The position numbers and the translations under genes are program-made. From contig NZ_JAPEMV010000006.1 in the NCBI RefSeq assembly GCF_026342355.1, positions 372,001 through 436,000 on the forward strand: a stretch of DNA of 64,000 nt, written 5' to 3'. Shown piece after piece: positions 33,254 to 41,042 of the stretch. Numbering within the stretch: position 1 is the stretch's first letter; each line of letters opens with the position of its first letter. The notes under the pieces were generated by a model. It did not search any database. It had not been told where the DNA came from and worked only from the letters and a program-made list of their open reading frames with translations. This DNA is from Streptomyces sp. NBC_00249 (GTDB lineage Bacteria; Actinomycetota; Actinomycetes; Streptomycetales; Streptomycetaceae).

Positions 33254-34221
33254 GCGGCGGCCTCCGAGCGGGGTGCGAAGCGGCGGGCGACGAGGTCGGC
33301 CGCCAGGTTGACCAGGACGGTGACGACCCCGAACACCACCGCCATGCCCTGCACCACGGGCACGTCCCGGGCGGCGACGGCCTCGACGAGCACGGTGCCG
33401 AGGCCCGGGACCACGAACAGGGCCTCGACGACGATCACCCCGCTGAGCAGCCAGTCGCAGGTCCGGGCGAGCTGCTGGGTGGCCGGGGCCAGCGCGGCGG
33501 GCAGGGCGTGCGCCCAGCGGACGCGGGAGGCGGACAGGCCCAGGCGCCTGGCCTGGGCGGCGTAGGAGGAGGCGGTCGCCTCGATCATCCCGGCGCGGAC
33601 GAGGCGGCTGATGGTGCACACCGGCCGGGCGAGCAGCACCAGGACCGGCAGGGCCAGCACGGCGGGCTCGGCCAGCGGGTCGGCGCCGAGGGCGGTCGGG
33701 GGCAGCCAGCCGAGGCGGAGTCCGAGGAGGGCGGCCAGCAGCACGCCGAGGGCGAATTCGGGGACGGAGTGGACGGCGAGGGTGGCGGCGCTGACGGCCC
33801 GGTCGAGGGGTCCGCCCTCGCGGCGGGCGGCGAGCACGCCCAGGGCGACGGAGAGCGGTACGAGCAGGGCGAGGGTGGCGGCCGCCAGGACCAGGGTGGG
33901 CCCGAGGGCGGAGGTGAGCCGGGCGGTGACGGGGCCGCCGGTGACCAGGGAGGTGCCGAGGTCGCCGTGGAGCATTCCGGTGGTCCAGTCGAGGAGGCGG
34001 GCGCTGGCGGGCCGGTCCAGCCCCATGGTGTCGCGCAGCCGTTCGATGCGTCGCGGGTCGGGCTGGTCCCCGGCGAGGACGACGGCGGCGTCGCCGGGGA
34101 GGGCCTCGGTGAGCAGGAAGACGAACAGGACCACGGCCGCCGTCTGCCCGAGGCCCAGGAGCAGACGGCGGCCGGCCCACGGCAGGCGCGGGTTCGGGCG
34201 CGGGCGCGGGCGCGGGCTCAC
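33250..34221 (-). CDS. ABC importer permease 1 (OppB/NikB type), second system
   Basis: 323 residues. An Arg/Pro-rich cytoplasmic start (SPRPRPRPNPRLPWAGRR) precedes the first membrane helix (AAVVLFVFLLTEALPG) and the OppB-type ALPGDAA motif. GDLGTS lies in the loop and the EAA region (QARRLGLSASRVRWAHALPA) comes near the end. GTG 34221 overlaps the binding-protein stop by 4 bases. The proline-arginine repeat at the start comes from a GGGCGC-type simple repeat in the DNA (about 34193-34216). Confidence 0.86.
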   Translation of the reverse strand: MSPRPRPRPNPRLPWAGRRLLLGLGQTAAVVLFVFLLTEALPGDAAVVLAGDQPDPRRIERLRDTMGLDRPASARLLDWTTGMLHGDLGTSLVTGGPVTARLTSALGPTLVLAAATLALLVPLSVALGVLAARREGGPLDRAVSAATLAVHSVPEFALGVLLAALLGLRLGWLPPTALGADPLAEPAVLALPVLVLLARPVCTISRLVRAGMIEATASSYAAQARRLGLSASRVRWAHALPAALAPATQQLARTCDWLLSGVIVVEALFVVPGLGTVLVEAVAARDVPVVQGMAVVFGVVTVLVNLAADLVARRFAPRSEAAA

Positions 34222-35783
34222 GCGAGCCAGACCCGGTCGAAGCGGGCCCAGTCCAGGGTGTTGGCGGGGGCCTTGGCCGAGACCCCGCGCACCTTGGGGG
34301 CGGTGGCGACGATCCAGTCGGCGAAGCCCCAGATCAGGAAGCCGCCCTCGTCGTGCAGGCGGCGCTGCATGCGGGCGTAGAGGGCGGTGCGCCGGTCGGT
34401 GTCGCGGGTGGACTGGGCCTGCTGGTAGAGGTCGTCGAAGTCCTTGTGCTGCCATTTGGTGGCGTTGGTGGTGGAGCCGGTCAGCAGGCGCTGGGAGATG
34501 TGGGACTCGATGGGCATGGCGCCGGAGCGGTAGGAGGCGAAGGTGCCGGCGTTCAGGATGTCCTTCCAGTAGGTGTCCTTGTCGCCGACCTTGATGTCGA
34601 CGGTGACGCCGGCCTTCGCGGCCTGTTCCTTGAAGATCCCGGCGGCCTCGACGAATCCGGTGGCGGCGGGGGCCGTGTCGAGGGTGACCTTGAGGCCCTC
34701 GGCTCCGGCCTCCTTGAGCAGGGCGCGGGCCCGGTCGAGGTCCTGGGTGCGCTGCGGGAGGTCGGCGGGGTAGTACTGGCAGCCTTTGCCGAAGAGGTCG
34801 TTGCCGACGGTGCCCGCGCCGGAGAGGGCTCCGTCGACGAGTTCGCGGCGGTCGGCGATGAGGAGGAAGGCGCGGCGGACCCGGGGGTCGTCGAAGGGCG
34901 GGCGGTCCGTCTTCATCACGAAGCCCTGCATCGCGCTGCCGGGGAGGCGGACGACGTCGATGCGGCCGCGGCCCTCGTGGGTGCGGGCGGTGGCCGGGTT
35001 CAGTTCGTGGGCGTACTCGGCCTGCCCGCCGAGCAGGGCGTTCACCCGCGCCGACTCCTCGGCGGCGATGACGAATTCGAGGGTGTCCAGGTGGGGGGCG
35101 CCGTCCCAGTAGGTGTCGTTGCGCCGGACGACGAGGGAGCTGCCGGGGGTGAAGGACACGAAGCGGAAGGGGCCGGATCCGACGGGCCGTTCGAAGGAGG
35201 TGGTGTCCTCGGGCACGATGTACGCGCCGAAGGCGGCGAGGACGTTGGGGAATTCGGCGTAGGGCCGCTTGAGCCTGAACTCGACGGTCCGGGCGTCGAT
35301 CGCGCGGCTGGCGTCGAGGTCGACGGGCTCCAGGGAGGCCTTGGCGCGGAAGGCGGCCTTGGGGTCGGCGATCCTGCGGTAGCTGTGGAGGACGTCCTCG
35401 GCGGTGACGGGCCTGCCGTCGTGGAACGCGGCCTCGCGCAGGGTGACCCGCCAGGTGCCGAGGGACTCGTCCGGCTCCCACCGCTCGGCGAGCCGGGGTA
35501 CGGCGGCGAGGTCGTCGCCGAAGTCGGCGAGCTTGTCGAAGAGGGCCTTGGCGCGGGCGGCGTCGACGAACAGGTTCGCGGCGTGCGGGTCGAGGGTCTC
35601 GGCCGCGCCGCCGCCCGCGAAGGCGGCGCGCAGCCGGCCGCCGGGCTTCGGGGCGCCGTCGGCGGGGCGCTTCGCGTCCGGGGTGGTGGCGCCGGGGGCG
35701 CAGGCGGCGGTGAGGGCGAGGGCTCCGGCGCCGGTGGCGGCGAGGAAGCCCCTGCGGGCGAGGGGGAGGCGGGCGTCGTTCAT
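34218..35783 (-). CDS. Tat-type lipoprotein substrate-binding protein (SBP_bac_5), second system
   Basis: 521 residues, OppA/NikA/CntA family. The N-terminus has ARRGFLAATGAGALA followed by TAAC, a twin-arginine signal with a lipobox Cys near residue 28. Family motifs include PRLAERWEP, FHDGRPVTAEDVLHSYRR and VGSGPFRFVSF. It resembles the 21061-22617 protein in length, signal type and motif spacing. ATG 35783 overlaps the methyltransferase stop by 4 bases. Expected ligand: the metal complex of whatever the upstream genes make. Confidence 0.88.
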   Translation of the reverse strand: MNDARLPLARRGFLAATGAGALALTAACAPGATTPDAKRPADGAPKPGGRLRAAFAGGGAAETLDPHAANLFVDAARAKALFDKLADFGDDLAAVPRLAERWEPDESLGTWRVTLREAAFHDGRPVTAEDVLHSYRRIADPKAAFRAKASLEPVDLDASRAIDARTVEFRLKRPYAEFPNVLAAFGAYIVPEDTTSFERPVGSGPFRFVSFTPGSSLVVRRNDTYWDGAPHLDTLEFVIAAEESARVNALLGGQAEYAHELNPATARTHEGRGRIDVVRLPGSAMQGFVMKTDRPPFDDPRVRRAFLLIADRRELVDGALSGAGTVGNDLFGKGCQYYPADLPQRTQDLDRARALLKEAGAEGLKVTLDTAPAATGFVEAAGIFKEQAAKAGVTVDIKVGDKDTYWKDILNAGTFASYRSGAMPIESHISQRLLTGSTTNATKWQHKDFDDLYQQAQSTRDTDRRTALYARMQRRLHDEGGFLIWGFADWIVATAPKVRGVSAKAPANTLDWARFDRVWLA

Positions 35784-36735
35784 GGGGTGGTGTCTCCGTT
35801 GCCGGTGTGGTGCGTGAGGCGGGCGATGAGGTGCAGGCGGTCGGAACTCGCGGTCGGGCGCGGTGCGTCGCCCTCCTGCCAGGGCGGTTCGGTGCGGGGG
35901 CCGGGGCGGTCGTGGAGGGAGAGGACCTCGAAGCCGGCGGTGGTCAGGAAATAGCGCAGTTCCTGCGGGAAGAGCAGCCGCCAGGCGGAGTGCTGCTCCT
36001 GCGCGGGGGCGCCGTCGGAGGAGGTCCAGGTCCTGCGGCGGCGCAGCAGCTGCGCGCCGTGGTCGACGGACAGGGTGGTGCGGGAGGTGTAGGTGGTGCC
36101 GTCGCGGGTGAAGGAGGCGGTGCGGGGGCCGTCGAGGAGGTCGGTGGCGCCGAGGAAGTACGCCCCGTTGCGCATCTCGGCGACGAGCAGCCCGCCCGGG
36201 GTGAGGTGGGCGCGGCAGCGGGCGAGGAAGGCGGCGAGGTCGTCGTTGGTGTGGCAGTACAGCAGGGCGCTGTCCAGGCAGACGATCGCGTCGAAGGCCG
36301 TCGCGAGGGCGAAGTCCCGCATGTCGGCGAGGTGGTAGCGGGGGCCGGGGTGGCGGGCGGCGGCGTGGGCGAGCATGGCGGGGGAGGTGTCGATGCCGGT
36401 GACGTGGCGGCCGGCCCGGTGGTGCAGCCAGGCCGCGTCCCGGCCGGTGCCGCAGCCGACGTCGAGGACGCGGGGTCCGGCGCCGTGGCGCAGCAGGGTG
36501 TCCTCGGTCCAGCGGGCCGCGAGGTGGCCGGGGTCGGGGAAGCGCTCCTCGTAGAGCTCGGGGTGGTCGGTGAGGAGGTTGCCGTCGGGGGGTGGGGGCG
36601 TCGGGTGGGGGTCGTCGGATCGGGGGTCATGGGGTCGGGGGTCATGGGGTCGGGGGTCATGGGGTCGGGGGTCATGGGGCCGGGGGTCATGGGGCCGGGG
36701 GTCATGGGGCCGGGGGTCATGGGGCCGGGGGTCAT
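35780..36735 (-). pseudogene. SAM-dependent methyltransferase gene, frameshifted near its start
   Basis: A class I methyltransferase reads clearly in one frame from about 36586 to 35780. NLLTDHPELYEERF is followed by SAM motif I VLDVGCGTGRDAAW, then GIDTSPAML and LTPGGLLVAEMRNG. That frame has no start codon before the motif I region. The ATG coupled to the MFS stop (36735, ATGA) is in another frame and reads a Met-Thr-Pro-Gly/Asp-Pro repeat. The frames would join if one base were added (or two lost) in the G6-T-G5 tract at 36587-36598. So this is a natural frameshift, a slippage-controlled gene or a sequencing error. Starting at the internal ATG 36376 would lose the SAM site. It would methylate a product of the operon. 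Confidence 0.7.
36616..36735. repeat. 15-bp minisatellite, eight units
   Basis: Eight head-to-tail 15-bp units, of the form GGGGTCGGGGGTCAT in the first four and GGGGCCGGGGGTCAT in the last four; the unit at 36616-36630 is degenerate at its start. On the minus strand every unit carries an ATG and encodes Met-Thr-Pro-Asp-Pro or Met-Thr-Pro-Gly-Pro. Units are a multiple of three, so copy number does not change frame, but each adds another in-frame start. The array begins exactly at the stop-start junction of the MFS and methyltransferase genes. Confidence 0.9.
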
Positions 36736-37994
36736 CGGGTCTCGCTTCCGGTTCGGGTCGGCGCGGGCCGGGGTGCGGGGTCCGCGGGCAGGGTGCCCCG
36801 GCGGCCCTGCCGTACGACGGCGGCCGCGCAGCCCAGCCCCAGCGCGAGGCAGCAGGCGTAGGGCAGCCAGGTCAGGCCGGTGGGCCCGGCGGCGTCCATG
36901 GCCCAGCCGACGCCCGCGCTGCCGGCGGCGGCCGCGATGCCGGACACGGCGTAGAAGAGGCCGTAGGAGGTTCCGGTCAGGCCGGGGCGGCCGAAGGCCG
37001 GTATCAGCTCCATGACGAAGGGCTGGGCGGTCATCAGCCCGAGGTGCAGCAGCAGGGCCCCGGCGAGTACGGCGGCCAGGGCGGCGGGTCCCGGCGCGGA
37101 GCCGGACACCAGCATCGGCGGGACGAAGCCGGCGCCCATCAGGGCGAGTCCGGTGGCCGTCCAGCGGGCCCGGCCGCCCCGGGCGGCGGCCAGCCGGCGG
37201 GTGATGCGCAGCTGGAGCAGCAGGTGGGCGACGGTCCCCGTGACGAAGAGCAGGGCTATGGCGCCGTCCCGGCCCGAGGCGCGGGCGGCGGCGTGGGGCA
37301 GCAGCAGGTAGAGCTGGCTCTCCAGGCCGTACATGCCGGTCATGGCGAGGGAGAAGGCCAGCAGGCGGCGGTTCCCGGCGACTTCGCGCCAGTCGGCGAG
37401 GACCGGGCGCTCGGGGGCCGGGACCTCGTGGGCGGGCAGGGCGGCCAGCTGCGCGAGGGTGAGGAGGGCGAAGACGGCGGCGGCGGTGAGGGCGGCGGCC
37501 CGGAAGTCGACGAGCAGGAGCAGGCTGCCGAGGACCGGGCCGAGGAGGGCTCCGGTGGTGGCGAAGACGTTGAACAGGGCGAAGGCCTCGGCCTTGCGCT
37601 CCCCGGCCTCGTGGGCGACGTAGGTCCGTACGGCGGGGTTGAAGAGGGCCCCCGCGAGCCCGCTGAGTATGGACGCGGCGGCGAGCAGGGGCAGGGTGTC
37701 GCCGAGGGCGAACAGGGCGAATCCCAGGGTGCGCAGGGCGCAGCCGGCGATGATCACGCCGCGGGCGCCGAGCCGGTCGGCGGCGGATCCGCCGATGAGG
37801 AAGAGGCCCTGCTGGCTGAGGTTGCGCAGGCCGAGGACGATGCCGACGGCGGCGGCCGTGAGGCCGAGGTCCTCGGCGAGGTGGGTGGCGAGGTAGGGGA
37901 CGAGGAGGTAGAAGCCGGTGTTGACGCCGAGCTGGTTGACGAGCAGCAGGCGCAGGGCGGGCGGGAAGCTCCGTACGGAGGCCAGGGTGTTCAC
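36732..37994 (-). CDS. MFS exporter of the metallophore-like operon
   Basis: 420 residues, 12 predicted helices in two halves. The MFS motif A-like GGSAADRLGARGVI lies at about residues 67-80. It resembles drug/siderophore exporters (MdtH/EntS-like). A C-terminal Pro/Arg-rich tail of 25 residues faces the cytoplasm. GTG 37994 overlaps the epimerase stop by 4 bases, and its own stop overlaps the ATG that opens the minisatellite. Likely exports the compound that the downstream ABC importer recovers, as CntE does for staphylopine; inferred from gene order. Confidence 0.85.
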   Translation of the reverse strand: MNTLASVRSFPPALRLLLVNQLGVNTGFYLLVPYLATHLAEDLGLTAAAVGIVLGLRNLSQQGLFLIGGSAADRLGARGVIIAGCALRTLGFALFALGDTLPLLAAASILSGLAGALFNPAVRTYVAHEAGERKAEAFALFNVFATTGALLGPVLGSLLLLVDFRAAALTAAAVFALLTLAQLAALPAHEVPAPERPVLADWREVAGNRRLLAFSLAMTGMYGLESQLYLLLPHAAARASGRDGAIALLFVTGTVAHLLLQLRITRRLAAARGGRARWTATGLALMGAGFVPPMLVSGSAPGPAALAAVLAGALLLHLGLMTAQPFVMELIPAFGRPGLTGTSYGLFYAVSGIAAAAGSAGVGWAMDAAGPTGLTWLPYACCLALGLGCAAAVVRQGRRGTLPADPAPRPAPTRTGSETR

Positions 37995-39040
37995 CGGGCG
38001 GCCTCCGCGGGGGCCGGTCTGACGCCCAGGCCGGCCCGGCCGGAGGGGCGTACGGTGCCGTCGGCGCCGCCGATGCCCGTCCAGGGGTCGGCGGCGAGCA
38101 GCAGGTGTCCGTCGAGGTCCACCCAGCGGGCCCGGTCGGCGAAGTGGACGGCGGGGGCGATGCCGAGGGAGCTGGCGGTGAGGCAGCCGAGCATGAGCTC
38201 GGTGCCGCTGCCGCGCAGGGTCTCGTGGATGCGCAGGGCGGCGCGTACGCCGCCGCACTTGGCGAGTTTGACGTTGATGCCGTGGACCTGGCCGGCGAGG
38301 GCGGCGGCGTCCTCGTGGGTGACGGCGTCCTCGTCGGCGATGACCGGGACCGGGGACTCCTTCGCCACGCGGGCGAGCGTTTCGTGGCTGCCGGGCGCGA
38401 CGGGCTGTTCGACAGCGGTCACGCCGAGGGCGTGGAAGCGCGGGAGGAGTTCCAGGGCGCGGCGCTCGCTCCAGGCCCCGTTGGGGTCGAGGAGCAGGCT
38501 CGCCCCGGGGGCCCCGGCGCGTACGGCCTCGACGCGGGCGAGGTCCTCGGCCGGGTCGGGGGATCCGGCCTTGACCTTGAGGACGGTGAAACCGGCGAGG
38601 GCGAGGCGGGCGGCCTGCGCGGCGGCCTGGACGGGCGGGACGATGCCGATGGTGCGGGCGGTCGCGGCGGCGGGGGCCTGCGGCGCGCCGAGCAGTTCGT
38701 GGGCGGGGCGGCCCGCGCGTTTGCCGACGAGGTCGAGCAGGGCGGCTTCGAGGGCGGCCCGGACGCCGGCGGGGAGCCCGGGCCAGGCGGTGGCGGCGGG
38801 GTCCTCCCAGGCGGTCTCGGGGTCGGGGAGGCGTTCGAGGGCCGGGCGGACGCCGGCGAGGTGGTGCAGGATCCGGGGGGTGGGCAGGCCGAGGAAGGCG
38901 CTGCTGACGGCCTCGCCCCAGCCGCGCGGGCCGCCGTGTTCGATGCCGATCCGGACGGCGTCCCGGCGGGACATGACGGAGCGGGAGATGCGCAGGGGTT
39001 CGGCGAGTTCGAGGGTGGTGGTGGTCCAGGTGAGTTTCAC
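37991..39040 (-). CDS. Dipeptide epimerase (enolase superfamily)
   Basis: 349 residues of the muconate-cycloisomerase subgroup. It has the TIGI segment, the catalytic pair KVKAG (about residues 146-150), metal ligands in DPNGAW, VEQPV and ADEDA, the second catalytic Lys in NVKLAKCGG, and GCLTASSLG near the end. A C-terminal DLDG (the DxD that holds the alpha-ammonium of a dipeptide) favours L-Ala-D/L-Glu-type epimerase over succinylbenzoate synthase. In this operon it probably inverts one residue of a dipeptide made by the ATP-grasp ligase. GTG 39040 overlaps the PLP-synthase gene by 4 bases. Confidence 0.85.
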   Translation of the reverse strand: MKLTWTTTTLELAEPLRISRSVMSRRDAVRIGIEHGGPRGWGEAVSSAFLGLPTPRILHHLAGVRPALERLPDPETAWEDPAATAWPGLPAGVRAALEAALLDLVGKRAGRPAHELLGAPQAPAAATARTIGIVPPVQAAAQAARLALAGFTVLKVKAGSPDPAEDLARVEAVRAGAPGASLLLDPNGAWSERRALELLPRFHALGVTAVEQPVAPGSHETLARVAKESPVPVIADEDAVTHEDAAALAGQVHGINVKLAKCGGVRAALRIHETLRGSGTELMLGCLTASSLGIAPAVHFADRARWVDLDGHLLLAADPWTGIGGADGTVRPSGRAGLGVRPAPAEAAR

Positions 39041-40152
39041 GCGGCGCCTCCCCGGGCGAGTGCGGCCTGGGCGGCGGCGGGGTCGACGACGGTGCGGCAG
39101 CGGGCCCAGCCGACGGCCTCGGCGGCGTGCGGGTGGCGGATCTCCAGGGGTCGCAGGGCCAGTTCGGCCCGGTCCAGGCCGTGCGCGTGGCAGAACTCGT
39201 CGTCGTAGACGGTGGAGAGGTAGCGGTGCGGGCCGTCCGGGAAGACCGTCGCCACCACCGCCCCGGCCTCGACGCGGGCGGCCCAGGCGGAGACCAGGGC
39301 GACGGCTCCGGTGCTCCAGCCGCCGCTGACGAAGCTGGTACGGGCCAGCCTGCGGCAGGCGTCGACGGCTTCGGCGGGGCCCACCCAGTGGACCTCGTCG
39401 AAGGCGTGGTGGGCGACGTTGCGCGGGTGGATGCTGCTGCCGAGGCCGCGCATCAGGCGGGGGCGGGCGGGCTGGCCGAAGATGGCGGAGCCGACGGAGT
39501 CGACGCCGATCACCTTCAGACGGGGCCAGCGGCGGCGCAGCGGGCCGATGAGCCCGGCGCTGTGGCCGCCGGTGCCGACGCTGCACACCAGGACGTCCAC
39601 GTGGTCGAGCTGGGCGGCGAGTTCGGCGGCCATCGGCAGGTAGCCGGCGGCGTTGTCGGGGTTGTTGTACTGGTCGGGCCAGTAGGCGTCGGGGGTGCGC
39701 CGCAGGACCTCGCGCAGCCGGGCGATCCGGGCCGCCTGCCAGCCTCCTTCGGGGGCGGGCCGGTCCACGAGTTCCAGCCGGGCGCCGTAGGTGCGCAGCA
39801 ACTGGCGCATGGAGGGCTCGAGTTCGGCGTCGCCGACGAGGACCACGGGGTGCCCGAGGGCCTGGCCGGCGAAGGCCAGGCCGATGCCGAGCGTCCCGGA
39901 GGTGGACTCCACGACGGGCGCGCCGGGGCGCAGCTCGCCGCGGCGGCGGGCTCCGCGCAGCATGGACAGGGCGGCGCGGGCCTTCATCCCGCCGGCCCCG
40001 AGGCATTCGAGCTTGGCCCAGAACCCGGGGTGTGGGTACGGGAGTTCGGTGCGGATCCGGGCGACGGGGGTGCCGCCGGCCAGCGGCAGCAGGTCGGGGT
40101 TGGCGGTGGCGGCGGGCGGCCGCTGGGCGGGGAGTACGGGTGCGGCGGTCAT
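39037..40152 (-). CDS. Cysteine-synthase-family PLP enzyme (SbnA-like)
   Basis: 371 residues, fold type II. The substrate loop is STSGTLG and SVGTGGHSAG forms the phosphate cup. The PLP Lys is in LGAGGMKARAAL, replacing the usual NPTGSxKDR. DQYNNPDNAAGYLP matches the family's EQ(F/Y)xNPxNxxxH region, and there is a 50-residue C-terminal extension. Cysteine-synthase-like enzymes can exchange the beta-hydroxyl of (phospho)serine for an amine, making diaminopropionate-type aminocarboxylates (SbnA, aspergillomarasmine or EDDS pathways). That would suit a chelator operon, but free cysteine synthesis cannot be excluded. ATG 40152 overlaps the previous stop by 4 bases. Confidence 0.82.
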   Translation of the reverse strand: MTAAPVLPAQRPPAATANPDLLPLAGGTPVARIRTELPYPHPGFWAKLECLGAGGMKARAALSMLRGARRRGELRPGAPVVESTSGTLGIGLAFAGQALGHPVVLVGDAELEPSMRQLLRTYGARLELVDRPAPEGGWQAARIARLREVLRRTPDAYWPDQYNNPDNAAGYLPMAAELAAQLDHVDVLVCSVGTGGHSAGLIGPLRRRWPRLKVIGVDSVGSAIFGQPARPRLMRGLGSSIHPRNVAHHAFDEVHWVGPAEAVDACRRLARTSFVSGGWSTGAVALVSAWAARVEAGAVVATVFPDGPHRYLSTVYDDEFCHAHGLDRAELALRPLEIRHPHAAEAVGWARCRTVVDPAAAQAALARGGAA

Positions 40153-41042
40153 CGGGGGCCTCCGTAGTGGTGGACGACTCCGGGACCGCCGTCGAGCCAG
40201 AAGAAGGGGTAGGGCTCGGCGGACACGGCGCTGACTCCGGCGCCGAGGAACCTGGGCAGGACGGCGCTGCCGGTCTGGGCGAACATCACGAGGGGTTTGC
40301 CGGTGGCCGCGGCGTGGTCGAGCAGCGGCTGGAAGGTGCCGTTGCCGAGGGTCATGCCGGAGGCGAGGACGGCGTCGCAGGAGTCCAGTTCGGCGAGGGC
40401 GTCGGTGCGGACGTCCTCGCCCCACTCGGTGGCGCCGCCCTTGAGGTCGCACGGCACGTATCCGGTGCCGCGTTCGCGCAGCCGCTCCAGCAGGGAGTTG
40501 ACGACGCCGACGACCAGGACCCGGCGGATCCCGGTGGCTGGCAGCAGGCCGACGACCGCGCGGGCCCGGGCGCGGGAGCGGCTGAGGGAGCCGCCGGCGG
40601 GCAGGGGGTGGGGGCGGGCGCCGTGGGCGGGGGTGTGGGGGCGTACGTGGGCCAGGTAGGCGTCGAGCGCGGCGATCCGTACGGGCAGCAGGGGGTGGTC
40701 GAGGAGTTCGGCGGCGGCGGCCCCGACGCAGTCGTCGAGGGCGGCGGCGGGCAGGGTGCCGGGCTCCACGGCGCAGGACCCGACGGCCTCCTCCACGCGC
40801 AGGCTCAGCACCTCGTTGCGGTAGCCGCCGGAGCGGCCTTCGTGGCGTACGGCCTGCACGGTGGTGAAGGCGACGGCGACCCGCACCCGGGCGGGATCGA
40901 CTCCGTACCCCCCGTCCCGCACCACCTGGACGAGCTCCCCGACACCGCGCACGACGGGCCCGCCGGGGGCGGGCGCGGGCACGGCGGGCACGGCGGGCGC
41001 GGGCACGTGCGGGGCGGGGACGCGCAGGGCGGGCGGATTCAC
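40149..41042 (-). CDS. Rossmann-like DUF364/DUF4213-type protein (putative heavy-metal chelation family)
   Basis: 297 residues. A Pro/Ala-rich start (PAPHVPAPAVPAVPAPAP) is followed by a DUF4213-like helical-beta domain (EVLSLRVEEAVGSCAVEPG, LDDCVGAAAAELLDHP). The C-terminal half is a Rossmann-like domain (IRRVLVVGVVNSLLERLRERG, then DAVLASGMTLGNGTFQPLLD). Pfam calls the latter family putative heavy-metal chelation, from its proximity to metal genes; no activity is proven. In this operon, between the ATP-grasp and PLP enzymes, it may modify or carry the chelator. GTG 41042 overlaps the ligase stop by 4 bases. Confidence 0.75.
   Translation of the reverse strand: MNPPALRVPAPHVPAPAVPAVPAPAPGGPVVRGVGELVQVVRDGGYGVDPARVRVAVAFTTVQAVRHEGRSGGYRNEVLSLRVEEAVGSCAVEPGTLPAAALDDCVGAAAAELLDHPLLPVRIAALDAYLAHVRPHTPAHGARPHPLPAGGSLSRSRARARAVVGLLPATGIRRVLVVGVVNSLLERLRERGTGYVPCDLKGGATEWGEDVRTDALAELDSCDAVLASGMTLGNGTFQPLLDHAAATGKPLVMFAQTGSAVLPRFLGAGVSAVSAEPYPFFWLDGGPGVVHHYGGPR

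Noticed and set aside
35944..36735. Pro/Thr-rich 263-codon frame beginning with the Met-Thr-Pro repeats as a real protein
   Set aside because: After the repeat it is out of frame with the methyltransferase and shows only low-complexity Pro/Ser/Thr sequence; SAM motifs lie in the other frame.
36616..36735. Tandem repeats as a possible CRISPR array
   Set aside because: Units of 15 bp are directly abutting with no spacers and lie inside a coding junction; no cas genes are present.
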